From NCBI RefSeq assembly GCF_029051645.1, contig NZ_JAACFS010000016.1:1-64000 (forward strand): a stretch of 64,000 bases of DNA, written 5' to 3'. Source of the DNA: Bradyrhizobium sp. CSA112 (GTDB lineage: Bacteria > Pseudomonadota > Alphaproteobacteria > Rhizobiales > Xanthobacteraceae). A program made the translations under genes and the position numbers. Each line of letters starts with the position of its first letter. The first letter of the stretch is position 1. Below the pieces are notes generated by a model that worked only from the letters and a program-made list of their open reading frames with translations, did no database searches and was not told the origin of the DNA. Shown in pieces: positions 25,972-36,249 of this stretch.

Positions 25972-27150
25972 ATGAAAATGAAAGTCGCAATACCTGCCGT
26001 CGTGTTCGGCGTCGCCGCTGCAGGCGGTCTTCTCTTCCTGACGCACGCCCATTTATTCAAGGCCGCCGTCGCGGCGGCGCCGCCGCCTCCGGTCCCGGTC
26101 GTTGCCGGCGTGGTCACCCAGCATGACGTGCCGATCTATCAGAACGGCGTCGGCACCGTGATTGCCTACAACACCGATGTCGTGCGGGCCCAGATCCAGG
26201 GCCAGCTCATCAGCATCAACTTTACCGAAGGACAAACCGTCCATGCCGGCGACCTGCTCGCGCAAATCGATCCGCGTCCCTATCAGGCCCAGATCGACCA
26301 GTTCGAGGGAAACCTGGAGCGCGATCAGGCTCAGCTCACCAATGCCCGTGCCAATCTCACGCGTTACACCCAGCTCGGCGACAAGGGCTGGGCCACACCG
26401 CAGTTGATCGAAACCCAGAAGGCGCAGGTCGGCCAGCTGGAGGCCGCGATCAAGTCCGACCAGGCGATGATCGAAGCGGCCAAGGTGCAACTCAGCTACA
26501 CCCGGCTGACCTCGCCGATCGACGGCGTGGTCGGGATTCGCCAGATCGACGTCGGCAACATCATCAGCCCGACGACAGCCAACGGCCTCGTCGTCGTGAC
26601 ACAGCTCGATCCCATCTCGCTGATCTTCACGCTGCCGGAAGGGGTGCTGCCGCAGATCCTCAGGCAGCAGCAGGCGACCAGGACGCCGCTTCCCGTTCTG
26701 GCCTATAACCAGGACGATACGATCCTGCTAGGACGGGGCCAACTCGCGCTGGTCAACAACGAGATCCTGCAGACAACCGGCTCGATCCAGCTCAAGGCAA
26801 CCTTTCCCAACAAGTCTCGCGCGCTATGGCCGGGTGAACTGGTGAACGCGCGGCTGCTTATCACGACGCGGCATGATGGCCTGACCGTCCCTGCGTCGGT
26901 CGTGCAACAGGGTCCAAGCGGCGCCTACGCCTATGTCATCAAGCCCGACAGCACCGTGGCGATGCGCCCGATCAAGGCCGCACAGATCACCGACGGCGAT
27001 GCGCTGATCGATTCCGGCCTGAAGGCCGGCGAGCAGGTTGTGGTTGACGGACAGTACCGGCTGCAGCCAGGCACGCATGTCACGATCCTGCACGGCGAAG
27101 CGGCCGAGGAAGCGGCGGCACAACAAGCCCAACAGGCGACTATCCCATGA
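25972..27150 (+). CDS. RND efflux periplasmic adaptor (membrane-fusion) protein
   Basis: A 392-residue HlyD/MdtA-type adaptor that links an inner-membrane RND pump to an outer-membrane channel. It has an N-terminal membrane anchor (VVFGVAAAGGLLFLTHAHLF) and the lipoyl-like half-motif TEGQTVHAGDLLAQIDPRPY. The alpha-hairpin region runs from about 95 to 175, with the second lipoyl half at YTRLTSPIDGVVGIRQIDVG. The beta-barrel follows. Its stop codon overlaps the ATG of the pump gene by four bases. No outer-membrane factor gene is nearby. Confidence 0.9.
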   Translation: MKMKVAIPAVVFGVAAAGGLLFLTHAHLFKAAVAAAPPPPVPVVAGVVTQHDVPIYQNGVGTVIAYNTDVVRAQIQGQLISINFTEGQTVHAGDLLAQIDPRPYQAQIDQFEGNLERDQAQLTNARANLTRYTQLGDKGWATPQLIETQKAQVGQLEAAIKSDQAMIEAAKVQLSYTRLTSPIDGVVGIRQIDVGNIISPTTANGLVVVTQLDPISLIFTLPEGVLPQILRQQQATRTPLPVLAYNQDDTILLGRGQLALVNNEILQTTGSIQLKATFPNKSRALWPGELVNARLLITTRHDGLTVPASVVQQGPSGAYAYVIKPDSTVAMRPIKAAQITDGDALIDSGLKAGEQVVVDGQYRLQPGTHVTILHGEAAEEAAAQQAQQATIP

Positions 27151-30100
27151 ATATATCCGCACCTTTCATCCAGCGGCCGATCGCAACTGCGCTCCTGATG
27201 GTCGGCCTTCTGGTCGGCGGCCTGGTCGCCTACCCGCTGCTGCCGATCGCAGCGCTGCCGAACGTCAACTATCCGACGCTTCAGGTCACGGCACAGTTGC
27301 CGGGCGCCGATCCACAGACCATGGCGGCGTCGGTGGCGACGCCGCTCGAGCTCCAGTTCGGGCAGATTCCGGGTCTCACCCAGATGACGTCGGCGAGCGC
27401 ACTCGGCTTCACCCAGATCACGCTGCAGTTCGATCTGAACCGCCAGATCGACGGAACGGTCAGCGACACGCTGTCGGCGATCAACGCTGCGAGCCCGTTC
27501 TTGCCGCCCGGCATTCCCTATCCGCCGACGATCCGCAAGGTCAATCCGGCCGATACGCCGATCCTCGTGCTCGGTCTGACCTCGGACAGCCTGCCGCTGA
27601 CCACGGTGGACGCCTATGCGGAAAATATCCTGTTGCAGAAGATATCGCAAATACCCGGCGTCGGCCTCGTCGGCCTCGGAGGCCAGCAAAAGCCCGCCGT
27701 GCGCGTGCAGCTCGATCCGCAGGCGCTTGCCGCGCGCGGCATCAATCTCGAGGACGTCCGCACGGCGCTCGGCCAGGCCAACGTCGACCTGCCGAAAGGC
27801 ACGCTCAACAGCCCGCGCCAGACCTTTACGCTGAACACCAACGACCAACTGCTGAACGCGGATGATTACGCCAATCTCGTGATTGCCTACCGAAACGGCG
27901 CGCCGGTCCGCATCCGCGACGTCGGCCGCGCCGTCAGCGCGCCGGAAAACGACCTGATCGCCGGCTGGTACAACAATCAGCGCGCGGTCATCATGGCGAT
28001 CCAGCGCCAACCTGGCGCAAACGTCATCGACACCGTGGAGCGGATCAAGGCAGAAATGCCGGTGCTGCAGGCCTCGATCCCGCCCGCCATCAAGGTCAAT
28101 GTCATCTCCGACCGCACTGATACGGTTCGCGCGTCCATCCACGACGTGCAGTTCACGCTGATACTGACGGTTGCGCTTGTCGTGATGGTGATCTTCATCT
28201 TCCTGAGAAATTTCTGGGCGACCGTTATCCCGGCGGTCACCGTTCCACTGTCGCTGATCGGCACCTTCGCTGTCCTTTACGAACTGGGCTACAGCCTCGA
28301 CAACCTCTCGCTGATGGCGCTATCGATCGCCGTGGGCTTCGTTGTCGACGACGCCGTCGTCGTGATCGAGAACATCGTGCGGCACATGGAGGGTGGCGCC
28401 ACGCCTTACGAAGCGGCGCTGAAGGGCGCCGGCGAAATCGGCTTCACCATCATGTCGATCACGCTGTCGCTGATCGCGGTGTTCATTCCGCTGTTCCTGA
28501 TGGGCGGATATGTCGGGCTGCTGTTTCGCGAATTCGCCGTCACCGTCAGCGTTGCACTGGTGCTATCGCTCCTGATCTCGCTGACCCTGACGCCCATGAT
28601 GTGCGCGCGGCTGCTCAAGCCGGAAAGCAGGACGCACGGGCGGCTGTTCCGCCTCTCCGAAGGCGGCTTCAATGCCTTGCTCGGAGCCTACGAGGCGGGC
28701 CTGAAAATCGTGCTTCGTCACCGCTTCATCACGCTGTTGACGATGTTTGTGACCATCGCACTGACCGGCTATCTCTACGTGGTCATTCCCAAAGGTTTCT
28801 TTCCGCAGCAGGACACCGGGCTGATCATCGGCCTGTCCGAAGCCGCACAGGATATTTCCTATTCGGCGATGGCCGAGCGCCAGCAGGCCCTGCTCAATGC
28901 CATCATGAAGGATCCGGCCGTCGCATCCATCGGCTCGGCGATCGGCGCCGGCGGCGGCAATACTACGGTCAACAACGGCCGAATCTACATTGCGCTCAAG
29001 CCCTACAAGCAACGCGACAGCATGGAAACGATACTCGCGCGGTTGCGGACCAATCTGGCCAAGATCCAGGGCATCACTCTTTATATGCAGGCCGCGCAGG
29101 ATATCACCATCGGCGGCCGGGTCTCGAAAACCCAGTATCAGTACACGCTGGGCGACGCCGATCCCGGCGAGCTGAACCACTGGGCGGCCCTGTTCCTCGA
29201 CAGGATCAAGAAAATCCCCGGCATCACCGACGTCGCGACCGACCAGCAGAATTCCGGTCCCCTGCTCGACATCGCCATCAAGCGCGAGGTGGCTTCGAGC
29301 TACGGTATCCTGCCCTTCACCATCGACAACACGCTCGATGACGCCTTCGGCCAGCGCATCGTCTCGACCATGTACACGACCTTGAACCAGTACCATGTCA
29401 TCATGGAGGTCAATCCGAAGTTCCAGTACTCGCCGGAGGCGTTGAGCGGCATCTATGTCAAATCCTCAGCCGGGCAGGAAGTGCCGCTATCGACGCTGGT
29501 CGACAGCGTGGTCAAGGTCGCCCCGCTGGTGGTCAACCACCAGGGCCAGTTCCCGTCGGTGACGATCTCCTTCAACCTGCTGCCGGGCACGGCGATCGGC
29601 GATGCGACAAAGGCCATCCAGCATATCGAACAGCAACTCGGCAAGCCGCTGTCGCTGCAGACGAGTTTCCAGGGCAACGCGCAGGCCTTCGGAGATTCGC
29701 TGTCGACCACGCCGATCCTGATCGTGGCGGCGCTGTTCGTGATCTACCTCATCCTCGGCATATTGTATGAGAGCCTGATCCACCCCATCACCATCATCTC
29801 GACGCTGCCGTCGGCGGGGCTGGGAGCATTGTTGCTGCTGATGGCGGCTCACCTCGATCTCAGCGTGATCGCGATCGTCGGCATCATCCTCCTGATCGGC
29901 ATCGTCAAGAAGAACGGCATCATGCTGGTCGATTTCGCCCTGCATGTCGGCCAACAGGAGGGACTGACGGCGGAAGAAGCGATCTATCGCGCCTGCGTCA
30001 TGCGATTCCGGCCGATCCTGATGACCACGATGGCGGCCATGCTCGCCGGCGTTCCGATGATGCTCGGCACCGGTGCGGGCTCCGAGATACGCCAGCCGCT

Positions 30101-30257
30101 GGGCTACGCCATCGTCGGGGGCCTAGCCGTGTCGCAGCTTCTCACGCTGTATACGACGCCGGTGGTCTACATCTACCTCGACAGGCTGCAGAGCTGGCTG
30201 TTCGGCAGGAATAAGCCGGCGATTGGCGATAGCGCCAAGCCGTCACCGGCCGAATGA
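27147..30257 (+). CDS. RND-family multidrug efflux permease (HAE1/MdtB-like)
   Basis: A 1036-residue proton-driven inner-membrane pump of the resistance-nodulation-division superfamily. It has the standard plan of twelve membrane segments and two large periplasmic loops. The N terminus FIQRPIATALLMVGLLVGG is typical, and the proton-relay aspartate pair in helix 4 is clear as VGFVVDDAVVVIEN. It starts within the adaptor stop codon (ATGA overlap) and is coupled to it. It should export drugs, plant phenolics or similar compounds; the specificity cannot be read from sequence. It ends 28 bases before the convergent cyclase gene. Confidence 0.93.
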   Translation: MNISAPFIQRPIATALLMVGLLVGGLVAYPLLPIAALPNVNYPTLQVTAQLPGADPQTMAASVATPLELQFGQIPGLTQMTSASALGFTQITLQFDLNRQIDGTVSDTLSAINAASPFLPPGIPYPPTIRKVNPADTPILVLGLTSDSLPLTTVDAYAENILLQKISQIPGVGLVGLGGQQKPAVRVQLDPQALAARGINLEDVRTALGQANVDLPKGTLNSPRQTFTLNTNDQLLNADDYANLVIAYRNGAPVRIRDVGRAVSAPENDLIAGWYNNQRAVIMAIQRQPGANVIDTVERIKAEMPVLQASIPPAIKVNVISDRTDTVRASIHDVQFTLILTVALVVMVIFIFLRNFWATVIPAVTVPLSLIGTFAVLYELGYSLDNLSLMALSIAVGFVVDDAVVVIENIVRHMEGGATPYEAALKGAGEIGFTIMSITLSLIAVFIPLFLMGGYVGLLFREFAVTVSVALVLSLLISLTLTPMMCARLLKPESRTHGRLFRLSEGGFNALLGAYEAGLKIVLRHRFITLLTMFVTIALTGYLYVVIPKGFFPQQDTGLIIGLSEAAQDISYSAMAERQQALLNAIMKDPAVASIGSAIGAGGGNTTVNNGRIYIALKPYKQRDSMETILARLRTNLAKIQGITLYMQAAQDITIGGRVSKTQYQYTLGDADPGELNHWAALFLDRIKKIPGITDVATDQQNSGPLLDIAIKREVASSYGILPFTIDNTLDDAFGQRIVSTMYTTLNQYHVIMEVNPKFQYSPEALSGIYVKSSAGQEVPLSTLVDSVVKVAPLVVNHQGQFPSVTISFNLLPGTAIGDATKAIQHIEQQLGKPLSLQTSFQGNAQAFGDSLSTTPILIVAALFVIYLILGILYESLIHPITIISTLPSAGLGALLLLMAAHLDLSVIAIVGIILLIGIVKKNGIMLVDFALHVGQQEGLTAEEAIYRACVMRFRPILMTTMAAMLAGVPMMLGTGAGSEIRQPLGYAIVGGLAVSQLLTLYTTPVVYIYLDRLQSWLFGRNKPAIGDSAKPSPAE

Positions 30258-30285
30258 CGGGAATCCCAGCGGCAATGCCTTGCTA

Positions 30286-33200
30286 CTAGGCCAGCGCTCT
30301 TGCCAGGTCATCAGCCTCGCGCAGATCGCGGGAAGTTTCCGCGGATGCAAATTTTGCCCTGGTCGATATCAGCAGGTCTCGTGCCTCGGCGCGTCCGGAC
30401 GCGCCCTCGCCAGCGCCGATCAAGCGTGCGATGCTGATCGCCGTACGCAATTCCCAACCGACCGCCCCGAGCTTCCTGGCAGAGGCAAGCGAGCGTTTGA
30501 ACAGGCGCATGGCCGCCCGGTCGTCTCGCAATGGTTCACGACACAACAGCGAGCCGTGGATCCGATAGATCTCGGGAGCAGCCCAGCATTCGCCGGTTTG
30601 CTTCATCAGGGATTCGGCCGAAGCAGCGAAGCTTCGAGCCCTTTCTATCTGCCCGACCCGTCCGAACTCCGTGGCGAGCAGGATTCGATAGAGCGGAAGC
30701 TGAATGCACCGGGCCGGTAGCTTGCCAAGCAAGCCGCATAGTAGCTCGAGCACTTTCGGCGCAGGGCCACGCTCCGCCAACGCGGCGGTCGCCCACAACG
30801 GACCGATGACCCGGTACATGGGATAGCCATACTCATCAGCGACCTTCATGCCACGCTCGACGCTGGCAAGGTTGGCCGCAAGATCGCCCTCGTACCAGTG
30901 ATCGGAAACGCCCAGAATGGAGGCAAATGCCAGCATGAACGGATGGCCGATCTCATTCGCGAGCTGCCGTGCCGTCTCACAGCATTCCCCGGCCCGGCCT
31001 GGCCGACCCAACAACCATTCGATGTGTCCGGAATAGACGAGCGATACGATCAGTGGGTCATGCTGATAAATCTGGACCAGCTTGCCGTGCTCACGAAGAT
31101 TGTAGCGGGCGCTGATCAGAGCCGCGAGCTCGCTCGCCTGCTCCAGGCGGCCGAGAAAGAAATTGGCGATTACGGCAGCGGCGTACGCCATGAGAGCAGC
31201 CTCGTCGTCGCGCCACTCCTCTGCCCGGCGGACGAAATCTTCGGCGTGTTCGAGGCCCTTGGTGAGCTCGCAGTTGACGAGCTTGGCGATCGTACTTCCC
31301 CACAGCACCGTCGCCTTCTCGCGAATGGTGCCGTGGTTCGCGCAAAGCTTGAGCGCGCGACTGTAGGGGCCATAGACGTTCGGATCGGACCACCCTGCAT
31401 TGGCGGTATACGCCATCGCCAAGTTGGATTGCAGTGCGATTTCAGCTTCGAAGCGCCGCGGTGAGGCGGGCATCTTGGGTATCAGCGAGAGGCCTTCGCG
31501 AAGATGGGCTACGGCCTCCTTGGTGGCTGAGCGGCGAAGCGCGGATTTTCCCGCCTGAAGCCATGCTTCGATAGCCTCCGGAATGTTACCTGCGCGCGCG
31601 TAGTGATAGCCGAGCACGGCGGGCTGGCTGCTCTCTCCGATGGCCGCCTCCTGAAGCAGCCACGATGCGACGCGCGCATGGAGCTCGCGCCGTTCCTCCT
31701 TGAGCAACGAGGAGTAGGCGGCTTCCTGTATCATCGCGTGCTTGAACGTGAAGATGGCGCCTTGAGGTCCCTCGATGCGATACACAATCCCTGCGCTCTC
31801 CAGTGCCCACAACGCGTGTTTCAGCGTTTGACCTTTACCTGGAAGCACGTGGAAGATGCCTTCATAATTGAATTGCCTTCCGAAGACGGAGGCGATCTGG
31901 GCGACGCGCTTGGCAGGACCGAGACGATCGAGGCGCTCCATCAGTGAATCGTGAATACTTGCGGGCACCAGAGGTTCCGGCAACTTCCCGCTCGGCACAG
32001 CGCCGTCGGCGGCGCGCGGGACCGCTCCGGAATCGACGACAGCCCGCGTAAACTCCTCGACAAAGAGTGGCACACCGTCGGTTCTTTCCACGATCTGGCT
32101 GGTAATCCGGCGCGGTACGAAATCGCTGCCTGCGACGGCTGCGACCATCTGCTCGCATTCGTACACTGCCAGCTTTTGCAGAGTAATCCGTCGAACCGCC
32201 GAGCCCGACAACCAGTCGGCCCGATAGTCATCGCGATGCGTGATCAGAATCATAACCCGCTCACCAGAACAGTGAGCTATCACGCGTACCAGCAGTTCGA
32301 TGCTGGTCGGATCCATCCACTGGACGTCCTCGACGATTCCGAGGATGGGCTGCTTGCGCGAGGCGGCGATGAGAACATCGATGAACACCTGAAAAGCGCG
32401 CTCGCGCTCCGAGGGAGAACCGAGATCCGCAGGTTCGTATCCCGCGCATGCGGGTATCGACAGTACCGCTCCGTAGTAACGAAGGGCGTGCTCGACGTCG
32501 GTGACGGCTCTTGCCAAAAGCGAACGCAATTTTGCCAATGCGAGTTCCGCGTCGTCGGTCTCGTGGATGCCGGTCGCGCGCGTGAGCCTCTCGATTTCCG
32601 GGGCAAGCGGCGTGTTGACGTGAAACGGCGAGCATTGCTGCGACAGAACATCACGCGGAGACGCATCAAGGGAACTGCGGAACTGGCGAATCAGGCGTGA
32701 CTTGCCGATGCCGGGTTCGCCGGAAATGACGCCGACCTGTCCGGAGCCTGCTACGGTCTGTCGCCACATCTCGGCAAGCAATGCGATGTCGCTGGTTCGG
32801 TTGATCATCGGGGCAAGAGGCGACCTCCGCGCCCTGTCGAACCTGCTTTCGCTCGAAGCAAGAGCCTCTGCACGCCAGGCTTCGACCGGTTCCTCCACAC
32901 CCTTGAGCGGTCGTCTGCCAAGCGGCGCGTAGCCGAACGTTCCGCGGGTCAGCTCGTAAGTGCTCGAACCGACCACGACATCATTCTCACCGGCCAGCCC
33001 TTGCAGGCGCGCAGCGACATGAGCCGAGCTGCCGAACACTTCCCGCCGATCGGGGGGCTCGCCGGGCACGCTGCCGACGACGACCAGCCCGGTATTAACC
33101 CCGATGCGCACGCCGAGGCGAACGAAGCTGCCATCCGACAACAGAAACTTCTGCTCCTTGATCGCCGCGGCGACCGCCAGCGAGGCGCGGACCGCGCGCT

Positions 33201-33495
33201 CAGGATCATTTTCATGGGCTTGCGGCACGCCAAAATATGCCAGCAATCCGTCACCAATCATTCTGGCGATGTGACCGCCGTAGCGGCGAATCTGCTCGTC
33301 GCAGATATCGCGGTAGGTTCTGATAACCGCGAAGAACTCTTCGGGATCGATCCGCTCGCTCAGAGGCGTCGAGCCGACGATATCGATAAATACAACGGTA
33401 AGCTGCCGACGCTCAGCGTGTAGCGCTTCGTTTTCGACATGCGGCGGCATCGGCTGAAGTCCGCCCGACCGATCGGGCCTCGGCTGGCTACTCAT
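30286..33495 (-). CDS. Class III nucleotide cyclase domain - AAA ATPase - TPR regulator-like protein
   Basis: A 1069-residue cytoplasmic protein. The cyclase domain at about 28-205 shows the two metal aspartates, Asp38 in VFIDIVGS and Asp82 in MIGDGLLAYFG. The transition-state arginine is present at 163 (HVAARL), but the asparagine usual at position 159 is histidine. A P-loop ATPase of the AAA_16 type follows, with Walker A GEPGIGKSR (259-267) and Walker B LGIVEDVQWMD. The C-terminal half is helical TPR-like sequence. Start: the ATG at 33495 overlaps the stop of the catalase-like gene (TAATG), so the two are coupled; a longer frame adds unrelated residues. It ends the five-gene peroxidase operon. 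Cyclase activity is inferred, not shown. Confidence 0.85.
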   Translation of the reverse strand: MSSQPRPDRSGGLQPMPPHVENEALHAERRQLTVVFIDIVGSTPLSERIDPEEFFAVIRTYRDICDEQIRRYGGHIARMIGDGLLAYFGVPQAHENDPERAVRASLAVAAAIKEQKFLLSDGSFVRLGVRIGVNTGLVVVGSVPGEPPDRREVFGSSAHVAARLQGLAGENDVVVGSSTYELTRGTFGYAPLGRRPLKGVEEPVEAWRAEALASSESRFDRARRSPLAPMINRTSDIALLAEMWRQTVAGSGQVGVISGEPGIGKSRLIRQFRSSLDASPRDVLSQQCSPFHVNTPLAPEIERLTRATGIHETDDAELALAKLRSLLARAVTDVEHALRYYGAVLSIPACAGYEPADLGSPSERERAFQVFIDVLIAASRKQPILGIVEDVQWMDPTSIELLVRVIAHCSGERVMILITHRDDYRADWLSGSAVRRITLQKLAVYECEQMVAAVAGSDFVPRRITSQIVERTDGVPLFVEEFTRAVVDSGAVPRAADGAVPSGKLPEPLVPASIHDSLMERLDRLGPAKRVAQIASVFGRQFNYEGIFHVLPGKGQTLKHALWALESAGIVYRIEGPQGAIFTFKHAMIQEAAYSSLLKEERRELHARVASWLLQEAAIGESSQPAVLGYHYARAGNIPEAIEAWLQAGKSALRRSATKEAVAHLREGLSLIPKMPASPRRFEAEIALQSNLAMAYTANAGWSDPNVYGPYSRALKLCANHGTIREKATVLWGSTIAKLVNCELTKGLEHAEDFVRRAEEWRDDEAALMAYAAAVIANFFLGRLEQASELAALISARYNLREHGKLVQIYQHDPLIVSLVYSGHIEWLLGRPGRAGECCETARQLANEIGHPFMLAFASILGVSDHWYEGDLAANLASVERGMKVADEYGYPMYRVIGPLWATAALAERGPAPKVLELLCGLLGKLPARCIQLPLYRILLATEFGRVGQIERARSFAASAESLMKQTGECWAAPEIYRIHGSLLCREPLRDDRAAMRLFKRSLASARKLGAVGWELRTAISIARLIGAGEGASGRAEARDLLISTRAKFASAETSRDLREADDLARALA

Positions 33496-34835
33496 TACGC
33501 CACCATGTTCAGTTTCCGCCGCACCTGCCGCGAGGCAAGATAGACCGCAAGCCGCATCCGGTTGACGCTGCCGAGCGGCCTGTGCTCGGGCAGACAATTC
33601 CAGGGATTGAACACCATGTGCTCGCAGTCGTACAGCGCATTCTGCGCCAGCAGGCTCTGTCTTGAAATGGCAATGCTGCCCAGCCGCACGACTTCGTCTT
33701 GACGACGGGTCCACCACCGCGAGGCATCCTCGACGTCATCCGGTGTGGCCGCATGCCGTACCCGTATGGAGAAGTCGAGCACGATGGCATGATCGCCGGA
33801 TTGATGCGTATGCGGGTCTAGATCCCTCACCAGCGCATCCCGGAGAAAGTTTTCCGATCGGGTCCAAAGCGGAAACGCCCCCCATCCGGTGCCCTGCTTT
33901 CGGCCATTGGAAGGACCGACCAAATAGCGCACGACCTTGTGCTCGCCGAATAGGTACGGCGACATGCTGTGATAGGTGGCTGTCAGCGGATTGCGGATAG
34001 TAAACAGGCCTTCCACCGCAATTCGCAAGAACAGGTAAAACTGGCGTGGACACCGAATAACGAACTCGAGCCATCTCAGCCCCTGGCCGAGTTTTTCGCG
34101 CCAGGTTGCATGTGGTGCACTGACCGCGTTCATCAACAGCGTATAATCGATCACGTTCTTACAGAAGAAGATCGGAAAACTGCTGAGCGCGAAATCATGT
34201 TCGCCGGCGGGCGCCTTGTCGGGCGCCAGCACACGAAGAATGGTGTCGGTCCCGACCTCGTGAAGCTTGATGGATAAGCCACGCGCGTCGATTTTCCGGT
34301 CGCTGCCCGCCGTGCCGCGGCCGTTGGAAAAGCGGAGCGTGGCCGGATAGCGGGCGCCTGGACGGAACAGATCCGTCGTGAACTCAATCGGAAGATCCTT
34401 GCGAACAATGAATTCCGCCTTCACGCATCCATGCGTTTTGGCATGCTGATCGCGCATCGCAGGAGTGGAGCAATCCGAGACCTTCATCTCGCAGTAGTTG
34501 GTAATCACCGCTTCCGCGGCGATGCGCGCCACTTGCCGGATCATGGTTGCCTCGCCAGGCACGGCGCGCTCAAGTTCGTGCAACGGCATTGGCCGGTCCG
34601 GCGGCAGCTCCAGCGCGTTCACAATCTCCCGGTATCGCGCCGGCGTCGCGGATGATCTCCGCACGTCGCCCGTTTGCGCCGGGCGCACGATCGCGAGCAG
34701 CATCTGTCCGAACTCCGCCAGACGGCGCAGCGCGTGAAAGCCGAGGCTGACCGGCTGATCTCCGAGGAGGCGCGCCATAACCCGCTTCCCGCTCGCGCGA
34801 GCGTCGAACCGCCGCCGGGTGCCGGACCGGGTCAT
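33495..34835 (-). CDS. Catalase-like heme protein
   Basis: A 446-residue protein of the catalase superfamily. The distal-histidine segment is HAKTHGCVKAEFIV (His135 is the likely distal residue). Substrate-channel family motifs RFSNGRG and RGLSIKLHEVG follow, and the C-terminal signature is FNPWNCLPEHRPLGSVNR. The usual proximal-tyrosine context of classical catalases is not evident, so the enzyme may work on organic hydroperoxides rather than H2O2. It overlaps the DyP peroxidase stop by four bases (ATGA) and the cyclase start by one (TAATG), so its stoichiometry with both is probably fixed. Confidence 0.8.
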   Translation of the reverse strand: MTRSGTRRRFDARASGKRVMARLLGDQPVSLGFHALRRLAEFGQMLLAIVRPAQTGDVRRSSATPARYREIVNALELPPDRPMPLHELERAVPGEATMIRQVARIAAEAVITNYCEMKVSDCSTPAMRDQHAKTHGCVKAEFIVRKDLPIEFTTDLFRPGARYPATLRFSNGRGTAGSDRKIDARGLSIKLHEVGTDTILRVLAPDKAPAGEHDFALSSFPIFFCKNVIDYTLLMNAVSAPHATWREKLGQGLRWLEFVIRCPRQFYLFLRIAVEGLFTIRNPLTATYHSMSPYLFGEHKVVRYLVGPSNGRKQGTGWGAFPLWTRSENFLRDALVRDLDPHTHQSGDHAIVLDFSIRVRHAATPDDVEDASRWWTRRQDEVVRLGSIAISRQSLLAQNALYDCEHMVFNPWNCLPEHRPLGSVNRMRLAVYLASRQVRRKLNMVA

Positions 34836-36220
34836 GACGCATGAACCCTGCCGGACGCCAGCAACCTGAGCGCAGCAAGACTCGGGACGAAGAAATAATC
34901 GCCGCCTTTGGTTTCGACAAAGCGCGGAATGTCGAAACAGATAAATGGCCGCCGCCCCGTGGCCTCATCGCCCGGGATCACCATTTGGCCGCGTCCGCCA
35001 ACGCCGACAATCGGATCGGTGTCGTTGCCCTGCTCGAAATCGTCGCCAAAGTTGACCCAGAACCGCTGCACGAACTCGAACTGATCGAAGCCGGAATTGA
35101 AGGCGATGAAGATGATGCCGCGGCTTTCATTATCCCGCTCGCCGGGCGGAAGAAACTTGCCATAAGTAATGCCGCGCCGGATCAGACGGTGCCGGCTCAT
35201 CGTCTTGCCGCCGAACCCGAGCGCGTCGCGCGGATTGGTGCGTCGCACATGGGCTCCCAATGGACATCGCGCGCCCGCGGGATCGTCGGCATAGGCGAAT
35301 GCATTGGCGAGAGACCTGGCCGGCTTCTGCGGATGCTCGATCAACGAAGATCCATCTTGCCAGCGTCCCATCATCTTGGCTGCCAGAAAGTCTTCCGCGC
35401 TAACGCGATCCGGCAGACCACCGGGGATCGTCCGGGCAAACGACTTTGCTTGCGCTTTGATGTAGTCTCGAAACTCCGGCACATTCTGTTCGAGCTTGCG
35501 GAACACCATATATGTTCCGTTGTGCGCAAGCAGGTTCGGCAACGGCATAGGCGCGAGATCGCCGCCTTCGCCGGGGTAGCCGAGGATGAACTCCCCCAGC
35601 GGAATTTTTCTAAATCGCCCGCTGTGATCGGGATTGCCGATATCCTTCCTGGCGCCCGTCTCGCGCGGCACGCCCTCGACATCGGGATTGCTCAGCCCGT
35701 CGGCAAAGCCAAAATGCTCACGGCGCGCCGTCTCGCCATCCATGCTGAAGGATTCGGCGGGTTGATCGGGACCTAGCTCCGTTACGCCGGCCGGCAACAA
35801 TTGTCTAAGTGTACGGCAGCGCTCCTCAAGCGCATCCGTCATCTTGCCATAGATCATCACCAAAATATGCACACGGCTCGTCTTCCAGGGTTCATCCCAA
35901 TATTCCGGCGAACTCTTGCCGACATCCCCGAGAACTTCTGCACGAACCTTCATGCCCTCGCGAAACTCAGGCGGGAAAGTCGCGAGACTTTCTTCCGGAA
36001 GGCCGAAGGCACGCAATCCGTCGAAGGTCAGGGCGAAATTGAGCGTCGCGTCCGGCTTTTCCTGCCACTGGCCGGGAGTGACGGAGCCCGCGTCCAGCAG
36101 GCTCTGTATGAACGACCTGGCATCGCTCGCATCACGAATGGTCAAGTAAAGGAAACGTGCATGCGGAAAGGAGGCGTAGCCACGGAGAATATTGCCTTGA
36201 ATATTGGAGAAATCAAACAT
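34832..36220 (-). CDS. DyP-type (dye-decolourising) heme peroxidase
   Basis: A 462-residue DyP-type peroxidase that uses H2O2 to oxidise phenolic or dye-like substrates. The family motif is present as GFADG with the catalytic aspartate (about 174). The proximal heme ligand is the histidine in GAHVRRTNPRD (about 324). The heme-side arginine/Leu-Phe region is IIFIAFNSGFDQFEFVQRFW. It begins at the ATG 36220 (MFDFSNIQGNILRGY); an upstream TTG is less likely. No signal peptide or Tat motif is seen, so it is cytoplasmic or carried inside an encapsulin shell; no encapsulin gene is near. Confidence 0.88.
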   Translation of the reverse strand: MFDFSNIQGNILRGYASFPHARFLYLTIRDASDARSFIQSLLDAGSVTPGQWQEKPDATLNFALTFDGLRAFGLPEESLATFPPEFREGMKVRAEVLGDVGKSSPEYWDEPWKTSRVHILVMIYGKMTDALEERCRTLRQLLPAGVTELGPDQPAESFSMDGETARREHFGFADGLSNPDVEGVPRETGARKDIGNPDHSGRFRKIPLGEFILGYPGEGGDLAPMPLPNLLAHNGTYMVFRKLEQNVPEFRDYIKAQAKSFARTIPGGLPDRVSAEDFLAAKMMGRWQDGSSLIEHPQKPARSLANAFAYADDPAGARCPLGAHVRRTNPRDALGFGGKTMSRHRLIRRGITYGKFLPPGERDNESRGIIFIAFNSGFDQFEFVQRFWVNFGDDFEQGNDTDPIVGVGGRGQMVIPGDEATGRRPFICFDIPRFVETKGGDYFFVPSLAALRLLASGRVHAS

Positions 36221-36249
36221 CGCGGGCCTCACTATCAATCGCTACGTTG

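Noticed and set aside
34841..35776. 311-codon plus-strand frame over the DyP gene
   Set aside because: Antisense shadow; all family motifs are on the minus strand.
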